Below are positions 9,181 to 17,392 of a stretch of 64,000 nucleotides of DNA, piece after piece (position 1 is the first letter of the stretch; every line of letters begins with the position of its first letter). The DNA is from an uncultured Dehalococcoidia bacterium (lineage in GTDB: Bacteria; Chloroflexota; Dehalococcoidia; Lucifugimonadales; UBA1123). The stretch lies in the NCBI GenBank assembly GCA_958296105.1, contig OY282441.1:2749800-2813799 (forward strand), in the 5' to 3' direction. Under the pieces are notes generated by a model that made no database searches, had not been told where the DNA came from, and saw only the letters and a program-made list of their open reading frames with translations. Position numbers and translations under genes: made by a program.

Positions 9181-9384
9181 ATGAGACTTCCGCTGTTCAA
9201 CAGGCGCGGCAGCGACCGCGCGACAGATCCCGTTTGCGATATGCAGGTGGACGTGCGAAAGCCGCCCGGCGGCGCCTTCGACTATCAGGGAGAGACCTAC
9301 TACTTCTGCGGCCCCGGCTGCAACCGCGCCTTCCAGAGAGAGCCTGAAGCCTACCTGTCGGGCGAGAAGAAGATCGAGATGTAA
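9181..9384 (+). CDS. YHS-domain protein
   Basis: 67 residues. The YHS core is clear: DPVCDM, then FDYQGETYYFC and GPGCNRAF. The Cys pattern of this small domain suggests metal binding. YHS proteins often accompany or are fused to copper ATPases, so a copper-handling role beside CopA is inferred. AAGGAG lies 5-10 nt upstream of the ATG. The leader and start overlap a duplicated segment (see repeats at 8921 and 9035). Confidence 0.9.
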   Translation: MRLPLFNRRGSDRATDPVCDMQVDVRKPPGGAFDYQGETYYFCGPGCNRAFQREPEAYLSGEKKIEM

Positions 9385-9402
9385 CCCGCGCTCGCAGCGA
9401 AG

Positions 9403-10089
9403 CTAGAGCGCCGCGGTCACTGCGCCCGACACGATCAGCGCGCCGGCCCACAGGCGGTCGAGATTGAACCAAGACTTCCGCAGCAGCGCCAAGCCAACCT
9501 TCTCGAACACCACCACCGCCACGAGCGTCATCACCCCGAACATCGCCACCGTGTGGACTCCCACCGCGGTCAGCTGAGCGGCCGCGGTGCCGATGGACGC
9601 CGGCGCCCCTAGGAACATGTATTCGGCGTGCGGAACGTCTCGCGCGTCTATCGCCTCTGCCACCGATTGGCCGTAGCCCGGCAGATTGAACAGCACCGGC
9701 GCGAGCATCAGCCCCGCGCCGTGCGCTGACGCCATCAGGAAAGACCACGCCGTCAGGTCTCGAAACCCGACTCGCATCCCCACCCAGCGCGGATGAGACC
9801 TGTTCCAGAACAGCTTGTACAGCCCGAAGGCAGTCAGAGCGCCCGCGCCCACGTACTTCAGGATGTCCGTTGGGACGATCGCGCGCCCAAGCGCCACGAC
9901 AGCTACGACGATGGCGACCGATGCCATGTGGCCCAGCGCAATCGGCGCGAAGGCGCGGTACAGCGCCGCTCGGCTCTGCTCCTGCAATCCGAGCGCGACT
10001 GCGAACAGCCACCCCATCGCGGGATTGACTCCGTGATAAGCCCCGAATGCCGCCAGCGCGATCCAGGGCCAGAACTCGACCAACTCCAA
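9403..10089 (-). CDS. Polytopic membrane protein with HGVNPxMGW motif
   Basis: 228 residues from a TTG at 10089, with about six hydrophobic segments. Conserved-looking His motifs sit in or near membrane helices: GAYHGVNPAMGW near the N terminus, ALGHMASV and SAHGAGLM. The pattern recalls NicO/RcnA-like metal transporters and a family of unassigned integral membrane proteins, so transport is a guess. The frame extends upstream to 10179 but would then run through the inverted repeat at 10117-10138; AGGAAG about 9 nt before the TTG supports the shorter form. Its place between copA/YHS and the copper enzyme MTO is suggestive. Confidence 0.65.
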   Translation of the reverse strand: MELVEFWPWIALAAFGAYHGVNPAMGWLFAVALGLQEQSRAALYRAFAPIALGHMASVAIVVAVVALGRAIVPTDILKYVGAGALTAFGLYKLFWNRSHPRWVGMRVGFRDLTAWSFLMASAHGAGLMLAPVLFNLPGYGQSVAEAIDARDVPHAEYMFLGAPASIGTAAAQLTAVGVHTVAMFGVMTLVAVVVFEKVGLALLRKSWFNLDRLWAGALIVSGAVTAAL

Positions 10090-10116
10090 CTGACGCCACT
10101 TCCTGATCGGACAAGT

Positions 10117-10138
10117 AGGGGCGGTCCGCGAACCGCCC
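10117..10138. repeat. Inverted repeat (REP-like hairpin)
   Basis: GGGGCGGT and ACCGCCCC arms surround a short CCGCGA-type centre. It lies just upstream of the membrane-protein start. Such G/C-rich palindromes are common dispersed intergenic elements. Confidence 0.6.
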
Positions 10139-10202
10139 CCTGTGGTTGTTTCGTCTATCCCGCGCGCCTGCGCTCGCACGCGCGCGCTAATGGGCTAATG
10201 GA

Positions 10203-11594
10203 TCAGTCCGGGTAGCAGAACGTGTCGGAAGACGAGTCGCCGCCCTGGAGCCTGATCTGGTGCGGGCGCTCTTCCCCGAACTCAGCGAAGAAGTCGCTGT
10301 CGATCTCTATTCCGCCTTCGGGCGAGGCGTCGATCTTGGCAGTCCACCCTCGTATTCCATCCGGGTAGAACTGCGCGTCCCACGCCAGATACAGGGAATT
10401 GGTGACGTACAGCCTGTTCCCGTCGCGGCTCAGCTCCACCATCTGAGGGCCGCCGTTCACAGCGGAGCCGTTGGGATGAGCCGCCTTTCGGACGATGCCC
10501 CCAAGATGCACCGAGCCGGTCTTCTTCGGATTGAACGGGTCGGATACGTCGTACTGCTGGAACTCGCCCGTACCCCAGCAGGAGACGTAGAGATAGCGGT
10601 CGTCGAGCGACAGGACGATGTCTGTCACGAGCGGCGGCACGGCGCCGAAGCCCTGAAGCAGAGGCGGCAGCAGCTCCGCGTCCGCAGGCTCGGCGGGTAT
10701 CTCGATTATCTTCTTCACCGCCCAGTCGTCGCCGTCTTGGTACCATGTCCATACCGAGCCGGAGAGGTCTTTCAGGCTGGTGACCACACCCAAGAATCCG
10801 TAGGCGCTGCGCGGGTTGTGCGCGGGCCTCAGCTCCAGCGCCATCTGGTTCTCCGGTCCGAGATCCAGCGCCTGCTTGTGCTTGCGCGTGCGAATGTCCC
10901 ACACGTGCAGATGGTGGCCGTACTTGCTGGCGAGAAGCTCGTCTGCCAAGACTCCGTTCTCGACCATCCTCGGCGTTCCCCATTCGCTGGTGATCATCGT
11001 GTCGTGGTTGAGATGCCACCAGAAATCGTAAGCCATCTTCTGCGGGCCTCTGTCGACTTCCCAAGGCCCGCTCACCTCGAAGGTGTCGTGATCCAGCGTG
11101 AATATGCCGCCTGGCCCCTCGCCGTCCGGCGCGCCGAGCGCGCTCATGTATATCGCGTCCGGGCCGCAGTGTACGGTGTGCGGGCGGCTGTACCCAGTCT
11201 TGCCCTCGAACTCCTCGCGGCTGATCGTCTTCGCCAGCTTCGGGTTTCGCGGGTCGTTCTTGGTATCTACGATGTAGATGTTCGACGAGCGCAGCCCGCC
11301 GAGCAGGAGATATCGCCGCTCGACGTGCGGATGCGCCTGATTCGGGCAGAGAGCGGCGCTGCATGCGTTCCAGCCGAAATGGTGCAGCTCGTCGCCGGAC
11401 GACGGCAGATTCATACGCCCCACGAGTTGCCCGTAGGTCTGCGACTTGGGATCCACGTCCAGCACGCCGAGCGCGTCCGGCTTGCCGTCTTCGTTCGGGT
11501 TGACTATGGCAACGTATGCCAGCTCCTCCTGTGGCGCGTCCATCGCCATCTTGGGAGAGGGGTAGAAAGTTGGGTCGGGTGTCCAGGTACTCAT
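10203..11594 (-). CDS. Methanethiol oxidase / selenium-binding protein 1 family
   Basis: 463 residues over the full length of the SELENBP1/MTO family. Typical segments are LHHFGWNACSAALCPNQAHPH, RRYLLLGGLRSSNIYIVD, YSRPHTVHCGPDAIY, NHDTMITSEWGTP and HLHVWDIRTRKH. The His-rich set in these motifs matches the copper-binding positions described for bacterial methanethiol oxidase, which turns CH3SH into formaldehyde, H2S and H2O2. Cys in the NACSAALC segment is kept. No signal peptide is visible, unlike the periplasmic Hyphomicrobium enzyme. The nearby copper genes (copA, YHS) could serve metal supply. Confidence 0.9.
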   Translation of the reverse strand: MSTWTPDPTFYPSPKMAMDAPQEELAYVAIVNPNEDGKPDALGVLDVDPKSQTYGQLVGRMNLPSSGDELHHFGWNACSAALCPNQAHPHVERRYLLLGGLRSSNIYIVDTKNDPRNPKLAKTISREEFEGKTGYSRPHTVHCGPDAIYMSALGAPDGEGPGGIFTLDHDTFEVSGPWEVDRGPQKMAYDFWWHLNHDTMITSEWGTPRMVENGVLADELLASKYGHHLHVWDIRTRKHKQALDLGPENQMALELRPAHNPRSAYGFLGVVTSLKDLSGSVWTWYQDGDDWAVKKIIEIPAEPADAELLPPLLQGFGAVPPLVTDIVLSLDDRYLYVSCWGTGEFQQYDVSDPFNPKKTGSVHLGGIVRKAAHPNGSAVNGGPQMVELSRDGNRLYVTNSLYLAWDAQFYPDGIRGWTAKIDASPEGGIEIDSDFFAEFGEERPHQIRLQGGDSSSDTFCYPD

Positions 11595-11678
11595 TCTCGC
11601 TCCTCTGTCTTGAGTTTGCTCGTCTGGGCATATACTTCAGTCTATTCTATCCCAAACGAGGGTGTATCTAAAAGCTCG

Positions 11679-12434
11679 TCATCCGGCTCGCTCACGTATC
11701 CTCGCGCGTCGGATTGCCCTCGTCTCGTCTCCCCGATTTCGCCTCGTCATCAGCATCGGCGCAGCCACGAGCGCAGCCGCCTGCGCCACGACGGACAGCG
11801 CGATCAGCATGGTGGCGTCGAAGAAGAACCCTTGCGGGAACATGGCAATCAGGTAGTCGCGTCTTGGGTCGAGCTGCCATAGGTCGTTGCTGAAGCTGAT
11901 GAGATGGAACGCGAGGAAGAGCCTGTCGAATCCGAAGACTGCGCCGAGTCCCGCCAGCGCCGCCAGTCCGAGCGTCACGCCGCCGCCCCACGCCGCCAGC
12001 CGAGCGAGCGCGGGCAGGAACTCGCGCCGCCACACGGCGAACCCGACAGCTGCGAACGCCGCCAGCAGAAGGCCGCTCACTTCGGATACGCGGTACACAC
12101 CCCGCACTAGCCCCTTGACGTCGCGCATGTGCAGAACCTCGCGCTCGTTGTAGAGGTTGCGCACCCTGACCCCGCCAGCCACGACGCTGATCTCCAGCAG
12201 CTCCTCGTCGTCGTTGAAGTAGTCGCGGATCTGCTCGCCCGCCGCGATCAGCTCCCCCCGCTCGATGCCCGTGTATTCGGGGATGTCGTACCTGTCGAAG
12301 CCATACGAGTACAGCGGCGGAAAGTTGATGACCCAGCGAACGTTGAAGGCGATCAGGAACACCGGAACGAGAGCCGCAAACGCGCACACTGCCGCGATGC
12401 GAAGAGTCGGGGAGATTTTCATACGGGGCGACAT
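11679..12434 (-). CDS. DUF1461 integral membrane protein
   Basis: 251 residues matching the DUF1461 (TIGR01906) layout: an N-terminal membrane helix, an extracytoplasmic segment with DYFNDDEELL and LYNEREVLHMRDVKGLV, then three further helices and a basic tail. LHMxDVK and FH(L/I)xSFxNDLWxLDP are the family's best-known stretches and both are present. The function of the family is unknown. A second Met four residues in is an equally good start. Confidence 0.85.
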   Translation of the reverse strand: MSPRMKISPTLRIAAVCAFAALVPVFLIAFNVRWVINFPPLYSYGFDRYDIPEYTGIERGELIAAGEQIRDYFNDDEELLEISVVAGGVRVRNLYNEREVLHMRDVKGLVRGVYRVSEVSGLLLAAFAAVGFAVWRREFLPALARLAAWGGGVTLGLAALAGLGAVFGFDRLFLAFHLISFSNDLWQLDPRRDYLIAMFPQGFFFDATMLIALSVVAQAAALVAAPMLMTRRNRGDETRAIRRARIRERAG

Positions 12435-12534
12435 GCGTTAGCATCTTACGTACAGCGCTTTCGGGTGTCAATCAACGGGGTATTCTCGACTCGCGCTGGT
12501 ATTACATACTTTCATTCAACGGAGGTGAACGCTC

Positions 12535-13326
12535 TTGACCCACGACCACAGTTTCCCCCACACGTTCGGAGGCGTCCATGACGTGGTCGCCACGCTCCTG
12601 GGTCCGCGCGGCTGCCCGTGGGACAGGGAGCAGACTTTCGACTCTCTCAAGCACCTATTTCTGGAAGAGTGCTACGAGCTGGTGGAGGCGATAGAGGAGG
12701 GAGACAACGCCAAGATCGTAGAGGAGATGGGAGACGTGCTGTTCCACATCGCGTTCCAGATGCAGATTGCGGAAGCCAATAATCAGTTCACCGGAAAAGA
12801 CGTGTGCGCCGGCGTCATAGACAAGCTGGTGCGCCGTCATCCGCACGTGTTCGGAGACGCGGTGATGGACGACGCATCCCAAGCCGTTCCGCGCTGGGAC
12901 CAGATCAAGCGCGAGGAGATGAGGGGCGAGGAACGCTCGATTCTGGACGGGGTGCCCAAGGCGATGCCCGCGCTGGCATACGCTCAGGCGGTGCAGGGCA
13001 GGGCGGCGAGGATGGGGTTCGACTGGGACGATTACGCAGGAGTGATCGAAAAGGTCGGCGAGGAGCTGCGGGAGCTCGAGGCGGCGAAGTCGGACGCCGA
13101 GCGCGAGCGCGAGCTGGGCGACCTGCTGTTTTCGCTGGTCAACGCCAGCAGGTGGCTCGGAGCGGAGGCCGAAACCGCCCTGCGCATGACCAACCGCAAG
13201 TTCTACACCCGCTTCACCGGCATGGAGCGACTGGCGCGCGAGCGCGGCTTGGACTTCGAGGCGCTGCCCCTCGATGCCAAAGAAGAGCTGTGGCAAGAGA
13301 CCAAGCGCGCCGAGTCTGGCGGCTGA
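12535..13326 (+). CDS. mazG: MazG nucleoside triphosphate pyrophosphohydrolase
   Basis: 263 residues from a TTG, with GGAGGTGA (12521-12528) just upstream. The tandem MazG fold is seen: CPWDREQTFDSL, the metal-binding EECYELVEAI with EEMGDVLFH, the link GVPKAMPALAYAQ, and the second domain with EELRELEAA and RELGDLLFSLVN. It removes non-canonical NTPs in the cytoplasm (house-cleaning). Length and motifs are typical. Confidence 0.95.
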   Translation: MTHDHSFPHTFGGVHDVVATLLGPRGCPWDREQTFDSLKHLFLEECYELVEAIEEGDNAKIVEEMGDVLFHIAFQMQIAEANNQFTGKDVCAGVIDKLVRRHPHVFGDAVMDDASQAVPRWDQIKREEMRGEERSILDGVPKAMPALAYAQAVQGRAARMGFDWDDYAGVIEKVGEELRELEAAKSDAERERELGDLLFSLVNASRWLGAEAETALRMTNRKFYTRFTGMERLARERGLDFEALPLDAKEELWQETKRAESGG

Positions 13327-13344
13327 CCCAGCTTCGCGCCTGCA

Positions 13345-14967
13345 CTAGAGCGCGCGCCAGAAGCGTCGAGTCGTCCACGCCCCAATCCCGAACGCCAGCA
13401 GCAGCGCGACCGAGACTATCTGAGTGGCGTGCGGCGCGCCGAGCCGCTCGGCTAGGTAGCCGCTGACTAGGCTTCCGATGGGAAACAGCCCCCACGTGAT
13501 CATGTACAGCCCCGACACGCGCCCCCGAAACTCGTCCGACACGATGCTCTGCACAACGGCGCTGCTGACCGAGAAGAACGTCATCGTCGCCGCGCTGACG
13601 ATCATCAGGTTCACGTATGCCGCTTGGAACACGCCGTTCACGGAGAACACGAGCGTGGCAAGCGCAAGAACGATGACGCTTGCGACTATGGCAGTCCCCT
13701 TGCCCGGAATGTCGCCTATGGATGCGAGCGCGAACGTCCCGATCGTCGATCCGGCGCCCACGGCGGACAGCAGCAGCCCCAGCCCTCTGGCGTCCACCCC
13801 GAACACCTCCGCCGCATAGACTGGCATCAGCCCCTGAATCGAAGGCATGACCAGCATCGCGGGCAGGGCGGTCAGCGCGAACAGAACCAGCAGCACAGGC
13901 TCGCCCCGAACGTAGCGGATCCCCGCCGCGAAATCGCGCGCGACCTCGCGCGGGCGCAGCGTGGCGCGGCTCGTCATCGCCATTCTCAGACCGAGAGCCG
14001 CCGCCACCGCGCCGACCTGAAGCGCGCCCTCCAGAATCAGCGCCTGCCCCGCGCCAACCGTCACTATCAGAACTCCGCCAATGGCGGGCGCCGCCAGCCG
14101 AGTCATGCTGAACGCCATCGAGTTCAGCGCGAAGGCGTTGATCAGGCTCTCTCTGGGCACCATGTTCGGTATCAGCGACATCCGCGCCGGGTCGCTTATC
14201 ACCCAAGACAGCCCCATGAAGAAGATGAACGCGAAGATGTGCCACGCTTCCAGACTGCCCAGCAGCGCGATCGCCGCGAACGCGGTCGTCACCACCGCTT
14301 GGTAGCCGTAGATGGCAGCCAGCAGCTTGCGCCGGTCGAACCTGTCCACCAGAAGCCCGCCCACCGGACCGACGAACAGAATCGGCAGCGCGTCCAAGCC
14401 GAGCGCCAGGCTCGTCCAGAACGCCGACTGCGTCACCTCGTAAGCGAGCCAGCCCACGATGACCTGCTGAAGCCAGAACCCGCCGGAAGACAGCGCGGTC
14501 GTCAGCCACAGCAGAACGTAGTTCCGGTAGCGAAACGAGTCGAACGTGTGAACACGCACCGGAATGTGTACTGGGCGCATTCGGGGCATGTGGACGCGCG
14601 GCATCCGCGCCTGCGGCATCGAGAGCCGCCTGCGCGCGCGCCCGTCGCCCACCTCGATCGGAGGCGTGACTATGACGCCCGTCAGCTCGGCGGCGGGGGA
14701 GTCCGCGGCGATGAGGCTCTTCACCTCGTCCGGCGCGACCGCCTGCGCGGATGGCGGAGGGTGAATCGCGGCCACTTCCGGCGCGGAAGCCTCGACCCCG
14801 TCGACCGGAGCCAGGCTCTTGACGTCCGGCGGCGAGCCAAGCCCATCCGGTGAGGCGTGAGTCCGCTCGTCCGTCAGGGCAACTATGGGAATAGCACTGC
14901 TGCGAGAACGTGACGCTTCTCGTGTGTCCAAGGAATTCTGCTCCGCGCTGGGGTTCACCCGGTTCAT
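13345..14967 (-). CDS. MFS transporter (MFS_3 / EntS-like exporter) with long hydrophilic N terminus
   Basis: 540 residues. The C-terminal ~400 form a 12-helix MFS permease beginning at DSFRYRNYVLLWLTTALSSG, with the loop GGLLVDRFDRRKLL typical of the enterobactin-exporter/MFS_3 group. The first ~135 residues are hydrophilic and repetitive (MPQARMPRVHMPRMRP), with no recognised domain; a start inside this region is possible. Substrate unknown; drug or siderophore efflux is usual for the group. A -35/-10 pair with a palindrome over the -10 lies ~90 nt upstream. Confidence 0.85.
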   Translation of the reverse strand: MNRVNPSAEQNSLDTREASRSRSSAIPIVALTDERTHASPDGLGSPPDVKSLAPVDGVEASAPEVAAIHPPPSAQAVAPDEVKSLIAADSPAAELTGVIVTPPIEVGDGRARRRLSMPQARMPRVHMPRMRPVHIPVRVHTFDSFRYRNYVLLWLTTALSSGGFWLQQVIVGWLAYEVTQSAFWTSLALGLDALPILFVGPVGGLLVDRFDRRKLLAAIYGYQAVVTTAFAAIALLGSLEAWHIFAFIFFMGLSWVISDPARMSLIPNMVPRESLINAFALNSMAFSMTRLAAPAIGGVLIVTVGAGQALILEGALQVGAVAAALGLRMAMTSRATLRPREVARDFAAGIRYVRGEPVLLVLFALTALPAMLVMPSIQGLMPVYAAEVFGVDARGLGLLLSAVGAGSTIGTFALASIGDIPGKGTAIVASVIVLALATLVFSVNGVFQAAYVNLMIVSAATMTFFSVSSAVVQSIVSDEFRGRVSGLYMITWGLFPIGSLVSGYLAERLGAPHATQIVSVALLLAFGIGAWTTRRFWRAL

Positions 14968-15054
14968 CCGAAAGAGATCGAACAGAGAGGCACGCAGAGC
15001 GTGTTCCTTGAGACACGTTACGTCCGCTCGCCAAAGTCGAATCCAGAAGATTCA

Positions 15055-15089
15055 CGAATAATTATTCGCCCTTTAGCGGACTATTTCAA
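15055..15089 (-). promoter_or_regulatory. MFS gene promoter with palindromic operator candidate
   Basis: On the minus strand TTGAAA (15084-15089), 17 bp, then AATAAT (15061-15066). A perfect 14-bp palindrome CGAATAATTATTCG (15055-15068) covers the -10 box, as expected of a repressor operator. Confidence 0.5.
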
Positions 15090-15257
15090 GAGCAATTTTA
15101 GACTTGTTCTATGTGGATTCTGAACGGCGCGGGCGGGCAGAGATCGAGCGCGAATCCCAGCCGCCAATCTCCACTCTGCCCCGATGCGGAAGGCCCGATG
15201 TGGAAGGGTGGATGAGAGATGGTTGGGGCGAACGTAAGAAGCGACCCCTCGCCTCCG

Positions 15258-16202
15258 CTAAGCGTACTCCGCGATGTGGCTGAAGATTCGCTCCAGCCGG
15301 ACGCGGTCGGCTTGGCGCAGGTAGGGGCGCTCCATGGCGCGGACGTTGGATTCCATATGCTCGATGCTGGAAGTGCCGGTGATGACGCTGGATATGGCAG
15401 GATGGTCAGCCGCGAACTTGTACGCCGCGCCGATCACAGATTCCACATCGCCCCGAACCAGCCATCCGAGCGGGTTGGCGTCTGGAATCGAATCCCGCGT
15501 GAGCAGCCCGCGCGATTTCCACTCCGCTATCGTCTCCGCCAGCAGGTCGGGTTTGGGCAGCCTGATTCTGACTGCGGCCATGTTCAGGACGCCGACGCCG
15601 TGCCTGAGCGCCAGCGGCAGTATCTCGCGCGCCGCCCACTGGTTGAGGATGCCGAACTTGAGCATGATCACGTCCCACAGATCGGGCGCTCTCGTCAGGC
15701 CGGTCAGCGCGCCGCTCTGGTGGGGATCTACGATGTATCTCGTGCTGAAGCCGCGATACCCCACCTTGCCCTGCTCCCGCAGCCTCTCCAGAACGGGCAT
15801 GTACCGCTCGACGACCATGTCGTGATGCTCTGCCAACAGGCCGTGGAACATCATAACCTCGATGTGGTCGGTGTTCAGTCGGCGCAGGCTGCGCTCCACC
15901 GAGCGCGCCAGATCCTTCGGGTCGCCGCTCGGGTCGCCGTCTCTGGGGTACGCCCACTTGGTCACCAGCGCGTACTCGCCGCGCGGAACTCCGCGCAGCG
16001 CGCGCCCCAGTATGGCTTCGCTGTCGCCGTAGGACTCGTGAGTGTCGAACAGGTCAATGCCCAGATCGAGGCAGCGGCGGATCAGACGATCCTGCTCGGC
16101 CTGATCCGCGCCCCGACGCTGACCGAACTGGCTGGGTCCGCCCGTTCCCTGACTCAGCAGGGATACGCGAAGCCCCGTTCTTCCCAGAGTTCTGTAGTTC
16201 AT
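15258..16202 (-). CDS. Aldo/keto reductase
   Basis: 314 residues from the ATG at 16202, where the family N terminus MNYRTLGRTGLRVS begins; a longer frame to 16292 adds unrelated sequence. The catalytic tetrad is visible: D and Y in FDTHESYG, K in VTKW and H in MMFHG. The C terminus has the cofactor region SSVITGTSS. This is an NADPH-dependent TIM-barrel oxidoreductase of the YghZ/Tas-like type; the substrate is unknown. Confidence 0.92.
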   Translation of the reverse strand: MNYRTLGRTGLRVSLLSQGTGGPSQFGQRRGADQAEQDRLIRRCLDLGIDLFDTHESYGDSEAILGRALRGVPRGEYALVTKWAYPRDGDPSGDPKDLARSVERSLRRLNTDHIEVMMFHGLLAEHHDMVVERYMPVLERLREQGKVGYRGFSTRYIVDPHQSGALTGLTRAPDLWDVIMLKFGILNQWAAREILPLALRHGVGVLNMAAVRIRLPKPDLLAETIAEWKSRGLLTRDSIPDANPLGWLVRGDVESVIGAAYKFAADHPAISSVITGTSSIEHMESNVRAMERPYLRQADRVRLERIFSHIAEYA

Positions 16203-16334
16203 GGCGCTGCTGCCCCAGTCTTCACAAGGTGGGCATGGGCATATGTGGACAGGATGATTGGACGGGCGGTCGACTGCGCCCTGTGTCGCCACGTCTTGAG
16301 CATCCCCCGCGTCGATCGACGGCGGTCAGTACGG

Positions 16335-17123
16335 CTAAAGCCCGTGCCTGCCCTGCCACAGCCGCCGTTCGAGACTGTCGGCGACCGACTCCACGAGGGT
16401 ATCCACGAGCGGACCGAACAGCCTTGCGCGCAGGCCGCGCTGCGGGCGCAGGTAGACCGCGCGCTTGGGGATGTCCGCCGCGCGCGCCGCCAGATCGAGC
16501 GCAAGGTCGAGGTCTCCGATCTCGTCTACCAGACCGACTTCGAGGGCGCGAGGCGCCAGATAGACCTCGCCCGTCGCAAGCTCACGCACCCGCTCCCGGC
16601 TCATGTCTCTGCTGTCGGCGACCACGCCGACGAACGAGTCGTAGGTATCGTCTATGAGCTCTTGGAGCTTTGCGTCCTCCTCCTCCGTAGTCTCGCGCCA
16701 GGGAGCGCCCAGATCCTTGAATTTGCCGCTCTTGTTGACGTTGACCCCTATGCCCGCGCGCTCCAGAAGCTGCTCCAGCGCGGGCCTGACCGAGATGACG
16801 CCGATGGAGCCGATGATCGAACCCGGAGCGGCCACTATACGGTGAGCGGCGCACGCGATCATGTACCCCCCTGACGCGCCGATGCCGCGTATGACGGCAA
16901 CAACGGGCTTGCGCCCCGCGAGCCGCTTGGCGGCGTGGTAGATGTAATCCGAAGCAGACGCGCCCCCGCCTCCCGAATCTATGTCCAAGACGACGGAGCG
17001 GAGGCGCGGGTCGTCCATGATTCGATTCAGGAGCTTCTCCATCTCCGGAGACTTGATCCCGCCCCCGATGGCTCCGTGAATCTCCACAACCGCTATCTTT
17101 GGCTTCATTCTGGCAACCAGCAT
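16335..17123 (-). CDS. S49 (SppA/ClpP-fold) signal peptide peptidase-like serine protease
   Basis: 262 residues, a single S49 domain. The nucleophile Ser sits in GIGASGGYM and the general-base Lys in the NKSGKFKDLG stretch, the Ser-Lys dyad of SppA. Glycine-rich SGGGGASASD precedes. No N-terminal membrane anchor is visible, unlike classical SppA, so the protein may be cytoplasmic or peripheral. The start at 17123 has GAGG 6 nt upstream; a longer frame reaches 17186. The likely role is degradation of cleaved signal peptides or small membrane fragments. Confidence 0.88.
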   Translation of the reverse strand: MLVARMKPKIAVVEIHGAIGGGIKSPEMEKLLNRIMDDPRLRSVVLDIDSGGGGASASDYIYHAAKRLAGRKPVVAVIRGIGASGGYMIACAAHRIVAAPGSIIGSIGVISVRPALEQLLERAGIGVNVNKSGKFKDLGAPWRETTEEEDAKLQELIDDTYDSFVGVVADSRDMSRERVRELATGEVYLAPRALEVGLVDEIGDLDLALDLAARAADIPKRAVYLRPQRGLRARLFGPLVDTLVESVADSLERRLWQGRHGL

Positions 17124-17392
17124 CGAACGCCTCGTTCGCACTTCATCAGTTTTCGCATAGGTATAGATATGGTGACGCGCGCGCAATCACCCCGAACCGC
17201 CCCTTTGGACAGCTGCTTCGTCTTCGGCGCAGACGTACAGGACACGCGCGATTTTCAGGATGCGCTGATCACGTCGTCAGCGGCGGCTTGCACATCGTCA
17301 TCATACCATCATGCGCATCCATGTAGATCGACCGGCAGATCGACCGTGAACCTGCGCTTGTCCCGACGTATGCGCGCTGTCCACGCGACGGG

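Noticed and set aside
10089-10179. N-terminal extension of the membrane protein to ATG 10179
   Set aside because: It would translate an intergenic inverted repeat into hydrophilic residues. The TTG at 10089 with AGGAAG upstream gives a normal membrane-protein start.
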